64,000 nucleotides of DNA, from contig JAIZWL010000002.1 of NCBI GenBank assembly GCA_021498125.1, positions 62,001 through 126,000 on the forward strand. Reading direction: 5' to 3'. Positions 26,793 to 35,890 of the stretch are shown one piece after another (the first letter of the stretch is position 1; each line of letters opens with the position of its first letter). The DNA comes from Candidatus Thorarchaeota archaeon. Lineage in GTDB: Archaea; Asgardarchaeota; Thorarchaeia; Thorarchaeales; Thorarchaeaceae. Below the pieces are notes generated by a model. That model was not told where the DNA came from, ran no database searches, and saw nothing but the letters and a program-made list of their open reading frames with translations. Both the position numbers and the translations under genes were made by a program.

Positions 26793-28958
26793 ATGACTGA
26801 AAAGACAGCTGTAATTCTATGCACCTGCGGAAAGACATTACATCTCGATTACGAACTCCTGCAGACAGAATTGGAGAAGATGAATGTAGCCGCATCGGTC
26901 ACCATCTGTGACACTTTATGCCAAGAGCCAGGACTGGACAGACTCAGGGAAACCATGCAGTCCGCCAATGGAAGAGTTGTAATTGCTGCATGTTCAAGCC
27001 AGAAGATCCACCCAAGGATCCTCAATTATCTCACCAGCAATAACATGGATACCTCAATGATACACTATGTCAATATTCGGGAGCATTGCGCATGGGTCCA
27101 TGAAAATCAAGATGAGGCAACAGAAAAAGCATTATCTATGATCCGCGGCATGACCGCCCTGTCAAGTCGAGCTCAACCACTCAAGATAGAATCAAAGACG
27201 ATAAAAAATCACGTCACAGTAATCGGAGGAGGGATTGCAGGAATCGAGGCTGCCCTGAATTTAGCAGGGCTTGGATATGAGGTCACCCTCATCGAACTAA
27301 CCGATCACCTTGGAGGGCATATTCTCCATCTCCCGGTAATTGCACCGACTGAAAAGTCAGGAAAAGAACTTCTCAGTGGAAAACTGGCAGCCCTTGAGAA
27401 GGAGAAGAAGATCTCGGTCATGCTCAATACGCGCGTCAAATTCGTAGAGGGAGAGATGGGCGCGTTCAAGGTGCACTATGAGCAAGAGAATCAAGAAGAA
27501 GAGGAGATTCTCGATACATCAGGTATTATTTTGGCCATGGGATTCAAAGAGTTCAAACCTACTATGATGGAAGAATATCAGTATGGAAAGAATCCTGATG
27601 TCATTACACAATTCGAGCTATCAAAGATGCTTACTGAAGACAGGTTAGTCCGACCCTCTGATGGAGGACCAATCAAGGAAGTAGTAATGATCCAATGTGT
27701 CGGAAGTCGTTCTGAGGAATTCAAGAGGGATTGTAGCAAGCTTTGCTGTACTTTTGCAATCGATAACGCACTCGAGCTTGTCAAATACAACCCAGACATT
27801 CGAGTACGTATAATCTACATGGACATACGAGTTCCGTTTGAACACGAGATGATCTACAAAGAATCACGTGAGAAAGGCGTTGATTACATACGTGGCCGGG
27901 TAAGTATGGTCTGGAAAGAGGGAGATAAGACACGAGTTAGATTCTATGACTCTCTCTTGAACCAGTATTTTGAGACCTCTCCCGATCTCGTAGTACTATC
28001 GGCAGCAGTGCTACCACCCGATGGAGTATATGAACTCTCTGAGAGCCTTGGGTTTGCAGTGGAATATGATGGGCATGTCAAAGAATTGTATGGAAAACTA
28101 AGACGAAATGAAACAAGACGAAGAGGGGTAATAGCTGTAGGTGCCGTGACACGCCCACAGTTCGTTCATGAGTCGATAATCGAAGCGCAGGCGGGAGCAC
28201 TTGCAATACATAGTGAACTACAGGGCGGGAAGATCGAAACACTGGCGCGTGGCGCAGTCCTCAACACGGATGATTGTGTTGGGTGTAGCCTCTGTGCTCA
28301 ACAATGCCCACGTGGAGTACCTCTTATGATAGAGCAGACTGAGATTGAAAATGAAACTGGCACTGAAAAGTTTCTCTTCAAGGCGTCAATTGATACCCTC
28401 AACTGTCATGCATGTGGGGTGTGCCAGAGCCTTTGCCCATCAGGAGCGACACAGCTGAACTTTCTAACAAACGAGCAACTCTGGGCTCAGATTGCTGCCA
28501 CGCTCGAAGGTGCGGGTCCAGATCAACCAATAACACTCTGCTTCCATTGTGAAGAGTGTGCGGTCTCCACGATAGATATTGTCGGTACACGGAGAATGAG
28601 CTATCCAAGCAGTACTCGCCTGATACCTGTACCATGTGCTGGCCGAATCAGTATCATCGATATTCTGAAGGCATTTGAACACGGGGCAAGCACGGTCATG
28701 ATTGCTGCATGTGAAACAGACAGGTGCCATATGGGGGGGACTGGAAACGAAATCGCGCAGGTACAAGTTGATGTGGCAAGGGAGATTCTCAATGCAATTG
28801 GATGGAAAGGAGAAAGAGTAGACATGTTCCGAATGTTCAGTGCTGAACCAGAACGATTCACACATGCAGTCGAGGAGATGGTTAAACGAGCACACGAGTT
28901 CGGACCAACACCCGTGCATACTGGAACAGCAGGCAAATGGATGGAGGTGACCGAATGA
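26793..28958 (+). CDS. hdrA: HdrA fused to MvhD
   Basis: 721 residues from the ATG at 26793. The N-terminal domain starts with ILCTCGKTL; the flavin site is HVTVIGGGIAGIEAALNL near 140; the HdrA core continues with CVGSRS and CSKLCC; two ferredoxin motifs follow (CVGCSLCAQQCP, CHACGVCQSLCP near 490-550). The last 130 residues are MvhD, with CFHCEEC and CETDRCHMGG, which holds a [2Fe-2S] cluster and links HdrA to a hydrogenase or dehydrogenase. Fusions of HdrA and MvhD are known. No hydrogenase genes are in this window. The stop overlaps the next start as ATGA. Confidence 0.93.
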   Translation: MTEKTAVILCTCGKTLHLDYELLQTELEKMNVAASVTICDTLCQEPGLDRLRETMQSANGRVVIAACSSQKIHPRILNYLTSNNMDTSMIHYVNIREHCAWVHENQDEATEKALSMIRGMTALSSRAQPLKIESKTIKNHVTVIGGGIAGIEAALNLAGLGYEVTLIELTDHLGGHILHLPVIAPTEKSGKELLSGKLAALEKEKKISVMLNTRVKFVEGEMGAFKVHYEQENQEEEEILDTSGIILAMGFKEFKPTMMEEYQYGKNPDVITQFELSKMLTEDRLVRPSDGGPIKEVVMIQCVGSRSEEFKRDCSKLCCTFAIDNALELVKYNPDIRVRIIYMDIRVPFEHEMIYKESREKGVDYIRGRVSMVWKEGDKTRVRFYDSLLNQYFETSPDLVVLSAAVLPPDGVYELSESLGFAVEYDGHVKELYGKLRRNETRRRGVIAVGAVTRPQFVHESIIEAQAGALAIHSELQGGKIETLARGAVLNTDDCVGCSLCAQQCPRGVPLMIEQTEIENETGTEKFLFKASIDTLNCHACGVCQSLCPSGATQLNFLTNEQLWAQIAATLEGAGPDQPITLCFHCEECAVSTIDIVGTRRMSYPSSTRLIPVPCAGRISIIDILKAFEHGASTVMIAACETDRCHMGGTGNEIAQVQVDVAREILNAIGWKGERVDMFRMFSAEPERFTHAVEEMVKRAHEFGPTPVHTGTAGKWMEVTE

Positions 28959-31222
28959 ACGAAACAGTCCAAGAGAGACAGATTCCTCCAAAACGTCAGC
29001 GAATGCTGGATATGATAATGGTCCTTGGTGGACTCAAAGAAGAGGCGGCTGTGCCGCTTAGTCGTGTCAACGAAGAGATCAACACATTAAAGACCGAACT
29101 TGCTTCATTGACAGATGAGATACTTGAATTCCCTGAGAGGTATCTCGAAGAGTTCCGCATAGCCGCTGAAAAAGTAAAACTTCAGGAACAGATTGAAGAC
29201 ACTTCGGTCTTAACTGAGGCGTTATCAAACCTCGAAGATGCCATTACTAAAAGTAACTCTGAAACCCTAATAGGCCTTCGAGAGTTGCTCAAGTCGGCAA
29301 TGGTCGAGGCAGAGAGAGAAGAGGCAGCAGGCCAGCCAGCAGAGATTCCGGACACTGAAACGGTCATCACACCACTTCCGCAGATAATCAAAAACATAGA
29401 CGAAGTGATTACGACATTTGAACGAGAAAAGACTGAACAAGCAGAGGCGGCCGCAGAAGAGCTGACCACCCTTGCAGATGCTTTCAATAGCCTTGCAGAA
29501 CAGGCGCAAAAAGACCCCGAGGCGGCTTTGGAGGCACTTCAAAAGATCGGCACCAAGACCAGGTATGGTCCTTTTGTAAGAGCAGCAGGTCAACTAAAGA
29601 GAGCCTTACGTGACAAAAGAGTGTCCCCGGAACGATTCAAGGTCCTTGTCACCACCAATATGCTTGTCGAATTACGAAGAGGCATCATTCTATTTGCCTT
29701 GAGGAATATGGGATCAAAGACCACGATTCAGCTTGCAGAACTGCTCAAGACCACCCCTGATAAGATCCAACAGGCATTGATTACAATGTTTGACCGTAAC
29801 GAGATCGAGGTTGTAGGGATAGAAGAGGACTCGCCAGTTATTGCGAGAGTTCACAGTGCAATCCCTGAAACCACGCTAACAGTCAAACGGGTCATTCAAC
29901 AATTGAGAGGCGTCCTAAAATCGGTAGAGGGCAAGTCTGCTGAGATTCTATCCAATGCAATAAGAAATCTCTCAGACATTCTTGAGCGACTACAATTGCT
30001 TGGCGAGTATGACACAGTCAAAATCGCTGACGACACAAAGAGCCTGAGAGAGATTGCAGACAAGAGTACCGAAGCAATACTCAGCACACAGATATCTGGA
30101 AATACAGAAGAACTTCGCCTACTCATTTCAGCAGGACTTGAAGCATTTGCCCGATTTAGACTAAAGATAACCCTCGAGAAGGGACCAAATTTGGTCTCGG
30201 GGATGAACGTCTATGGTGAACAACTTGATCCCAAGGTCTACAGGCAAATCATGGACTCGTACCTTGAGAATGAATTAGAACGGGGTGCCATTCTACTCTT
30301 AATTCGGGATCATGGTGCCATGACAACAGAAGACCTTGCAAAGAAGACGGGAATCTCTCCAGACAGAGTCTTACAACACGTACTGAGGATGAAACGTGAT
30401 GAACTTCTCACGATTGCAGGGGAGAAACATGGCTATGTCCTCTATGATGTCCCAAGAACCCCCAATGAGGCAGAGGTTGCGATTCTGACCATAACTGGCT
30501 TGGCCAATGACCTCGTTGAGGCTCAAGCAGAACTACAGGATCTCATCAAAGGCTTACAACCCAAAGACATTGGGCGTCTCGTAAACACACTAGAGGTCTT
30601 TTCAAAGGCAAGAGACAAAATGGCCAAGATCACTGTTGGAGATGCGATTGTGGGAGTAGAGGTCTTAACGAAAGTTGAAGACAAAATTAAGACTGCATTA
30701 TCTAAAGCGTACAAGACACGAGCAAGGATTCCCAGCACCCGTCCAAAGGTGACAATTGAGGATCTCATGGAGGTCGATGTGCCCTCGGTCATGGAAGAAT
30801 ATAGAGATATGATGGGGTATGCTCCACTGCTCGGGTTTGGAACTGTTAAATGGGATGGTTCTAAATGCCTCGGATGCAAGTCATGCGAACTTGCGTGCCC
30901 AGAAGATGCAATCTTTCTAAAGCCAGTCATCGATGTCCCAAGTTTCTTCGAATTCGGTGATGAGAGCCTTGCGAAGCTCCCAGTAAATAAAGCTCTATTC
31001 TATAGAACGATTAAATCGCTCGCTACTAGAAAACCGAAGGTGCAAATCACTCTCGAGAAAGAGGCGCCAGGATTTGGGAGCATCGAAGTTGACCTATGGC
31101 TCTGTGTCGCCTGTCGTACCTGTGTCAGACGATGCCCAGCACCAGACGAAGGAGCACTTGAGTTAGACCTCAAGTGGAGCCTCCCCGAGGTGGTCAAACA
31201 CATCACAGCAGAAATGCAGTGA
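28955..31222 (+). CDS. Winged-helix/coiled-coil protein with a two-cluster ferredoxin tail
   Basis: 755 residues encoded in the hdr operon, with no family I can name. Residues 20-200 are mostly coiled coil. A winged helix lies at about 241-300 (RRGIILFALRNMG...) and a second at about 442-500 (ERGAILLLIRDHG...). The two share the same preceding helix pattern, so they are an internal duplication. The last 120 residues hold two [4Fe-4S] motifs, C638-x2-C641-x2-C644-x3-C648 and C717-x2-C720-x2-C723-x3-C727. The ATGA overlap with hdrA-mvhD makes it part of the complex or its regulation. It may be a structural electron-transfer scaffold or a redox-sensing DNA-binding protein. Confidence 0.88.
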   Translation: MNETVQERQIPPKRQRMLDMIMVLGGLKEEAAVPLSRVNEEINTLKTELASLTDEILEFPERYLEEFRIAAEKVKLQEQIEDTSVLTEALSNLEDAITKSNSETLIGLRELLKSAMVEAEREEAAGQPAEIPDTETVITPLPQIIKNIDEVITTFEREKTEQAEAAAEELTTLADAFNSLAEQAQKDPEAALEALQKIGTKTRYGPFVRAAGQLKRALRDKRVSPERFKVLVTTNMLVELRRGIILFALRNMGSKTTIQLAELLKTTPDKIQQALITMFDRNEIEVVGIEEDSPVIARVHSAIPETTLTVKRVIQQLRGVLKSVEGKSAEILSNAIRNLSDILERLQLLGEYDTVKIADDTKSLREIADKSTEAILSTQISGNTEELRLLISAGLEAFARFRLKITLEKGPNLVSGMNVYGEQLDPKVYRQIMDSYLENELERGAILLLIRDHGAMTTEDLAKKTGISPDRVLQHVLRMKRDELLTIAGEKHGYVLYDVPRTPNEAEVAILTITGLANDLVEAQAELQDLIKGLQPKDIGRLVNTLEVFSKARDKMAKITVGDAIVGVEVLTKVEDKIKTALSKAYKTRARIPSTRPKVTIEDLMEVDVPSVMEEYRDMMGYAPLLGFGTVKWDGSKCLGCKSCELACPEDAIFLKPVIDVPSFFEFGDESLAKLPVNKALFYRTIKSLATRKPKVQITLEKEAPGFGSIEVDLWLCVACRTCVRRCPAPDEGALELDLKWSLPEVVKHITAEMQ

Positions 31223-31303
31223 GAGTATACTTCGCGCCACTTCAAAAGGCACATATAGTTCAGCAGCTGATGTTGATAGTATTGTGAACTTTGAGGTGGT
31301 GCC

Positions 31304-32512
31304 ATGATAGATTTCACGCTTACAGATGAGCAAAGAGAACTCCAGTCCAAGGCCAGACAGTTTGCGCAGCAGTATATGATCCCATATGCACATTATTACG
31401 ATAAGACTGGAGAGTTCCCCAGACCAATTATCAAGAAGGCATGGGAAGAGGGTTTCATGAATCTCTCCATCCCCAAGGAATTCGGTGGGGCAGGTCTCGG
31501 TGTTCTTGAACAGTGCATAGTGGTCGAGGAGATGGCCGCAGGTTGCGCAGGAATGACGACCAGCATCTATGTCAATAGTCTTGGTGCTGAACCTATACTA
31601 GTCGGAGGAAATAAAGAGCAGAAGGAGAAATATCTCCGTCCACTGACTGAAGACTTGAAATTCATCTCCTTCGCCTGCTCAGAACCAGGTATGGGAAGTG
31701 ATGTTGCCGGAATCAAGACACGTGTCAAAAAAGAGGGGAGCCATTATGTCATCAACGGAAGTAAGTTCTGGATCACCAATGCACCTTATGCAGACTATTT
31801 CACCGTGATCGCATCGCTGGACCCGGATAAGCGACACAAGAGCCTATGTGCCTTCATAGTCGACGCTGACACACCGGGTCTCAAGACGGGGCGCCCTGTA
31901 GAAAAGATGGGCCATCGCGCGTCTACAACCACCTCAGTCATGTTCCGAGATGTGAAGGTCCCAGAGGAAAACCTACTGGGATCTGAAGGGGAGGGATTCA
32001 AGATTGCAATGGCAACTTTTGCACTGACACGGCCGGCAATAGCTGCCTTTGCGACTGGTCTAGCACGCTCAGCAATGGAGTACGCCCGTGAGTACGTCAA
32101 CAAACGAGAGGCATTTACACAGAAACTTAGAGAGTTTGAGGCCATTCAGTTCAAACTCGCAGAGATGTATATGCGAATTGAGGCTTCGCGATTATTGTAT
32201 CTAAAGGCCGCATGGGAGGCCGATCGAACTGGAAACTCTACAGTCCCTGCAAGCGTTGCTAAGGCATACGCAACCGATGCGGCCATGTGGATCGCAAGCG
32301 AAGCAGTGCAGATTCATGGAGGATATGGCTACATCGACCAACTCCCCTTAGAGAAGATCTTTCGAGATGCCAAGCTATATCAGATCTATGAGGGGACAAG
32401 TGAGATTCAACGCCTGATTCTGGGGCGACATGTGCTCAGTACATACGAACCAGCCATGAAGACCATTCCAAGATGGTATAATAACAAGCCACCAGATTTT
32501 GATTGGCAATAG
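31304..32512 (+). CDS. Acyl-CoA dehydrogenase
   Basis: FAD enzyme for the first oxidation step of acyl-CoA. 402 residues with all family marks: [14 protein letters not shown] and [12 protein letters not shown] around the flavin, and [12 protein letters not shown] near the C-terminus, where the Glu of YEGT is the catalytic base in medium- and short-chain enzymes. A TATA-like ACATATAG at 31251-31258 and a GAGGTGG site before the ATG show separate transcription, 81 bp after the hdr operon. No etfAB genes are nearby, so electrons may go to the Hdr proteins. Chain length cannot be read. Confidence 0.94.
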   Translation: MIDFTLTDEQRELQSKARQFAQQYMIPYAHYYDKTGEFPRPIIKKAWEEGFMNLSIPKEFGGAGLGVLEQCIVVEEMAAGCAGMTTSIYVNSLGAEPILVGGNKEQKEKYLRPLTEDLKFISFACSEPGMGSDVAGIKTRVKKEGSHYVINGSKFWITNAPYADYFTVIASLDPDKRHKSLCAFIVDADTPGLKTGRPVEKMGHRASTTTSVMFRDVKVPEENLLGSEGEGFKIAMATFALTRPAIAAFATGLARSAMEYAREYVNKREAFTQKLREFEAIQFKLAEMYMRIEASRLLYLKAAWEADRTGNSTVPASVAKAYATDAAMWIASEAVQIHGGYGYIDQLPLEKIFRDAKLYQIYEGTSEIQRLILGRHVLSTYEPAMKTIPRWYNNKPPDFDWQ

Positions 32513-32640
32513 GTGACGTAAGTAGAGTGCGAAGACAGATAACAAATCATTTGGGAGAGCCGAGTGAACGTTTTTCCCAATAATATCAACACAATAAGTA
32601 GATATTCCAGATTAGGTGTAATACTTCTTTGAGTGATCTA

Positions 32641-33657
32641 ATGAAGTTCATCAGAGGCTTTCGAATTCTTCTCACAAAGACATGGTACAATTTTAGTTTT
32701 ATTTTGTCGCTCGCTGCAACGACTATTATTGCAGCATGGATAATTACGGTCGGAACACTGACTCCAGACATCCATGATCCGCTTCAAGGCGCAGCAATCT
32801 CATTGGTCAGCTCCTTCCAGTATTTCGTCATCGCCCTAATCCTATTCTCATTGACTAGCAAGGGGCGAAATATGTTCTTCGAACGCCAGAACCATCTACG
32901 AAACCAAGTGCTGCTGTCTATTCTCTTCATATTCATCTTTATGGTCATTGGCGGTGCAGCCATGTTTCCGGGCGCGATCATCGGAGCCGCCTTAACATTT
33001 GTAGATGCACTCATTACTGCCTACTTTACCGTACTCTTAGGTTGGAACGTCGCGGATATTGTACATAAAAAAGTCAAAAGTAGACCGAAGTTAAACTGGA
33101 CTCTCTTTGTCTTCTTTGTCATTGTTGGCATAGTCATCTTTGGGGGCGCATACATGTATCTAGGACTTGCCACGTTACCATTTGAGCAGCAGATAATTCT
33201 CCTAATCTTCCCACTCGGTTTTGTCATTCTACCAATTATGACCGTCGTGTATAGAGATAGAACAGCGGGGCCAAGCCAGACAGGAATCATGACCATCGTA
33301 CTACTAGGCATTGGAATATACTACACTTTCCGCCTCATCAGTATCGGTACGCCTCAGTTAACTCTCGCGGACATTGTAGTGCAGTTAGTGATTATGATCT
33401 ATGGACTCTCCACTACGGTTGCAAATGTGGAAGAGAAGATTCAATCGTCACCAATTACTTCAATCACGCTCATTTTAGCTGTAATTCTCAGCAGAGTAGG
33501 AACCAACATCAACATGCTCCTTGCAGCCTCGGTTGGTCTAGGAAACATTGTCAAGATTGGCGTGACCAGCTTTACCATTCTTAACATAGTATTGCTCGGG
33601 ACTATAGTTCCCGTATACTGGTTGTATAAACGAAAATCTTCCGAAACAGCAGTATAG
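32641..33657 (+). CDS. Multi-pass membrane protein of unknown function
   Basis: 338 residues with about nine hydrophobic segments from residue 20 to 325 and short polar loops. There are no obvious transport motifs or metal ligands. The ATG at 32641 is preferred over the TTG at 32629; both give the same first helix. It ends with a basic tail (LYKRKSSETAV). Neighbours do not indicate a role. Confidence 0.7.
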   Translation: MKFIRGFRILLTKTWYNFSFILSLAATTIIAAWIITVGTLTPDIHDPLQGAAISLVSSFQYFVIALILFSLTSKGRNMFFERQNHLRNQVLLSILFIFIFMVIGGAAMFPGAIIGAALTFVDALITAYFTVLLGWNVADIVHKKVKSRPKLNWTLFVFFVIVGIVIFGGAYMYLGLATLPFEQQIILLIFPLGFVILPIMTVVYRDRTAGPSQTGIMTIVLLGIGIYYTFRLISIGTPQLTLADIVVQLVIMIYGLSTTVANVEEKIQSSPITSITLILAVILSRVGTNINMLLAASVGLGNIVKIGVTSFTILNIVLLGTIVPVYWLYKRKSSETAV

Positions 33658-33734
33658 AGAAAAAGATGGCACTATCCAAGTGGTAACTATCGTATTTATA
33701 TAGTAAACTATGGTTAATTTTCTTGTGAATGACA

Positions 33735-34955
33735 ATGGCTCAAGATAAGAAGGAAGCATTGAAAGTAATCATTGAGAAACTGCATGCGGGCGCCGATCCG
33801 GAAGAGATCAAACAAGAATTCCGCGAAACAATCGGGGACGCATCTGCAACGGACATCTCTGTTGCCGAGGAAGAGCTCATCAAAGAGGGAATGCCTCGTG
33901 AACGAATTCAAAAGCTCTGTGATGTCCATTTGGCAGTATTTCGTGAATCGATTGAGGCCAAGGGAGACATTGCCCCCAAGGGGCATCCAGTCTATATTTT
34001 GATGCATGAACACCAAGCCCAACTCGATTATGCTGAGGAATTGTCGAGTATCGCCAGAACAATCTTGGCGGAAAAACGAGACCCTACCTCAGATGAACGT
34101 ACCAGACTAGCGGAACTCGTTGATAGTTTCAGAGAGGCTGAGAGTCACTATCTTCGTGAGGAGAATGTGTTATTCCCATATCTTGAGGCACATGGAGTGC
34201 GTGAACCACCCGCGATAATGTGGATGGAACATGATCAAATACGCACAATCAAAAAACGACTCTCTGAAACCGTAGAGAATAGTGGCGAGATAGACCTCAA
34301 CGGTCTTGTCAGCGCATCTCTCGCACTTCACGAGATATTATCGGAACACTTCTACAAGGAGAACAACATTCTATTCCCGACAGCAATGAACCTCGTCACA
34401 GAGGATGAATGGAAAACCATTAGAAAGGAGTTCGATGAGATAGGTTATTGTTGCTTCACACCAGAACTTCCCAAATCTGAAAAGCAAGATGATTCTGCAC
34501 GGACGGAAATCTCAGGTGGCGAGATAAGACTGGAATCGGGTACTATGAGCTTAGACGTTCTGGAGGCAATTCTGAATACACTCCCAGTGGACATCACATT
34601 CGTGGATGCGGATGATCGCGTGGCATACTTTAGTCTCTCTAGCGAGCGCATCTTTGTCAGATCAAAAGCCGTGATTGGGCGTGAAGTCCAATACTGCCAT
34701 CCTAAACGAAGCCTCGATAAGGTCAATCAAATCCTCGACGACTTCAAGAACAACAGACGCGATGCAGCAGAGTTTTGGATTAACCTCAATGGTAGGCTCA
34801 TCTATATCCGATATTTTGCCGTTCGGAGCAAAGAGGGACAATATCTCGGAACGTTGGAAGTGACTCAAGATATCACCGATATCAAACAGTTACAAGGGGA
34901 GAAGCGCCTGCTTGACGAAAAGCCACCAGTGATTATGCCCACAATCCAAGAATAG
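33735..34955 (+). CDS. DUF438 / hemerythrin / PAS sensor protein
   Basis: 406 residues in the known DUF438 architecture: an N-terminal helical DUF438 domain (about 1-80), a hemerythrin-like four-helix domain with HEHQAQLDYAEEL, HYLREENVLFP, EHDQIR and HEILSEHFYKENNILFP (about 90-225), and a PAS domain from about 275 to 385. The hemerythrin part should bind a diiron site and O2 or NO; the PAS part may hold a cofactor. No output domain is present. The start ATG at 33735 is one of two close candidates. Confidence 0.9.
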   Translation: MAQDKKEALKVIIEKLHAGADPEEIKQEFRETIGDASATDISVAEEELIKEGMPRERIQKLCDVHLAVFRESIEAKGDIAPKGHPVYILMHEHQAQLDYAEELSSIARTILAEKRDPTSDERTRLAELVDSFREAESHYLREENVLFPYLEAHGVREPPAIMWMEHDQIRTIKKRLSETVENSGEIDLNGLVSASLALHEILSEHFYKENNILFPTAMNLVTEDEWKTIRKEFDEIGYCCFTPELPKSEKQDDSARTEISGGEIRLESGTMSLDVLEAILNTLPVDITFVDADDRVAYFSLSSERIFVRSKAVIGREVQYCHPKRSLDKVNQILDDFKNNRRDAAEFWINLNGRLIYIRYFAVRSKEGQYLGTLEVTQDITDIKQLQGEKRLLDEKPPVIMPTIQE

Positions 34956-34956
34956 A

Positions 34957-34990
34957 AGGGGAAACAGTTCCCCTCACTTCCTTTTTCTTA
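34957..34990 (+). terminator. Terminator after the DUF438 gene
   Basis: GGGGAA, loop ACAG, TTCCCC, then TCACTTCCTTTTTCTT. A short GC stem followed by a pyrimidine/T tract directly after the stop codon. Confidence 0.6.
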
Positions 34991-35004
34991 AAATAAGAGA
35001 CAAA

Positions 35005-35367
35005 TTAGAGATTATTTAGCTCTCGCAGGGCCCGCAACAGCAGTACTAAAAGATTGCTTAGTTTTGTCAAGACTTCCAAGTCATTTTCATGTGATAGTGC
35101 ATCGTTCAGGGCGGTGATTTTTTCTAGAAGCGTCTGGCGCAGTTCCGGAAGAGAGGTATGACCTTGCGACCGGGGCGCAGCCTGTTCGTCGGAATACACT
35201 AATTTCCTATCGCAGGTCGCACAATAGATCTCGTCCCCTATTTTCAATAAGGGAGAGCCACATTGTGGACAGGCTTGTGCAAGCATAGTTGCGCCACGCC
35301 GAAGCAAGTCTGCCATTCTCTTTATTGACTCGTCATTTTCACCCATACCATTCACCAGATCTGTCAT
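35005..35367 (-). CDS. ZNRD2/SSSCA1-family zinc ribbon protein (UPF0148 type)
   Basis: 120 residues from the ATG at 35367. The segment MADLLRRGATMLAQACPQCG (about 18-37) followed by PLLKIGDEIYCATCDR matches the autoantigen p27 family, with zinc ligands C33, C36, C49 and C52. The C-terminal 50 residues are helical and leucine-rich. In eukaryotes ZNRD2 is a small zinc-ribbon protein of poorly defined role; archaeal forms are uncharacterised. A frame open to 35427 is less likely. Confidence 0.85.
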   Translation of the reverse strand: MTDLVNGMGENDESIKRMADLLRRGATMLAQACPQCGSPLLKIGDEIYCATCDRKLVYSDEQAAPRSQGHTSLPELRQTLLEKITALNDALSHENDLEVLTKLSNLLVLLLRALRELNNL

Positions 35368-35544
35368 TATTAATAATTGAGCCACCAGTCTTTCTATAAG
35401 CGTACCATATGAAAAGTTTCTGCACACATAACCATGACTTCAAGAATTGTTAGTGCCAAAATGTCTATATGTCTAGGCCAAGTCACCAGATAGTGTTGTT
35501 CGCACATCATTCAGTGCGCCAAGACCATTTAGAGGTGAGTCCAT

Positions 35545-35808
35545 ATGGACGCCGAAACACAGAGAAGCATTGATCATTCGAAGCACCTTCTCAAGGAGAT
35601 TTCTGAGAACACATCGGTCCCGCGCAACATTCGACGCGCAGCCAATGAAGCGATTGCCATTCTTGAGAACGAGTCTGAGTCCCCAGCTGTACGGGCACAG
35701 AACGTAATTGCAATACTGGACGAGCCCAGTCAAGATCCTAACTGCCCTAACTTTGCTAGGACACGTATTTGGCATGTGTCTAGTCTTCTTGAACCCATCC
35801 GCGACTAG
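35545..35808 (+). CDS. UPF0147 family protein
   Basis: 87 residues, all helical, with the conserved central NTSVPRNIRRAANEAI and the C-terminal DPNCPNFARTRIWHVSS pattern of UPF0147. This is a widespread archaeal family without an assigned role. GAGGTGAG precedes the ATG. It reads the same way as the FAU-1 gene, 82 bp upstream of it. Confidence 0.88.
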   Translation: MDAETQRSIDHSKHLLKEISENTSVPRNIRRAANEAIAILENESESPAVRAQNVIAILDEPSQDPNCPNFARTRIWHVSSLLEPIRD

Positions 35809-35890
35809 TTCGACAGGTCACTAGTCGGCGGACATCTGTCGACCCGTCCACGAGACGGGATTGGCGGCTCATTCAAGGCCGTGTGTGTCC

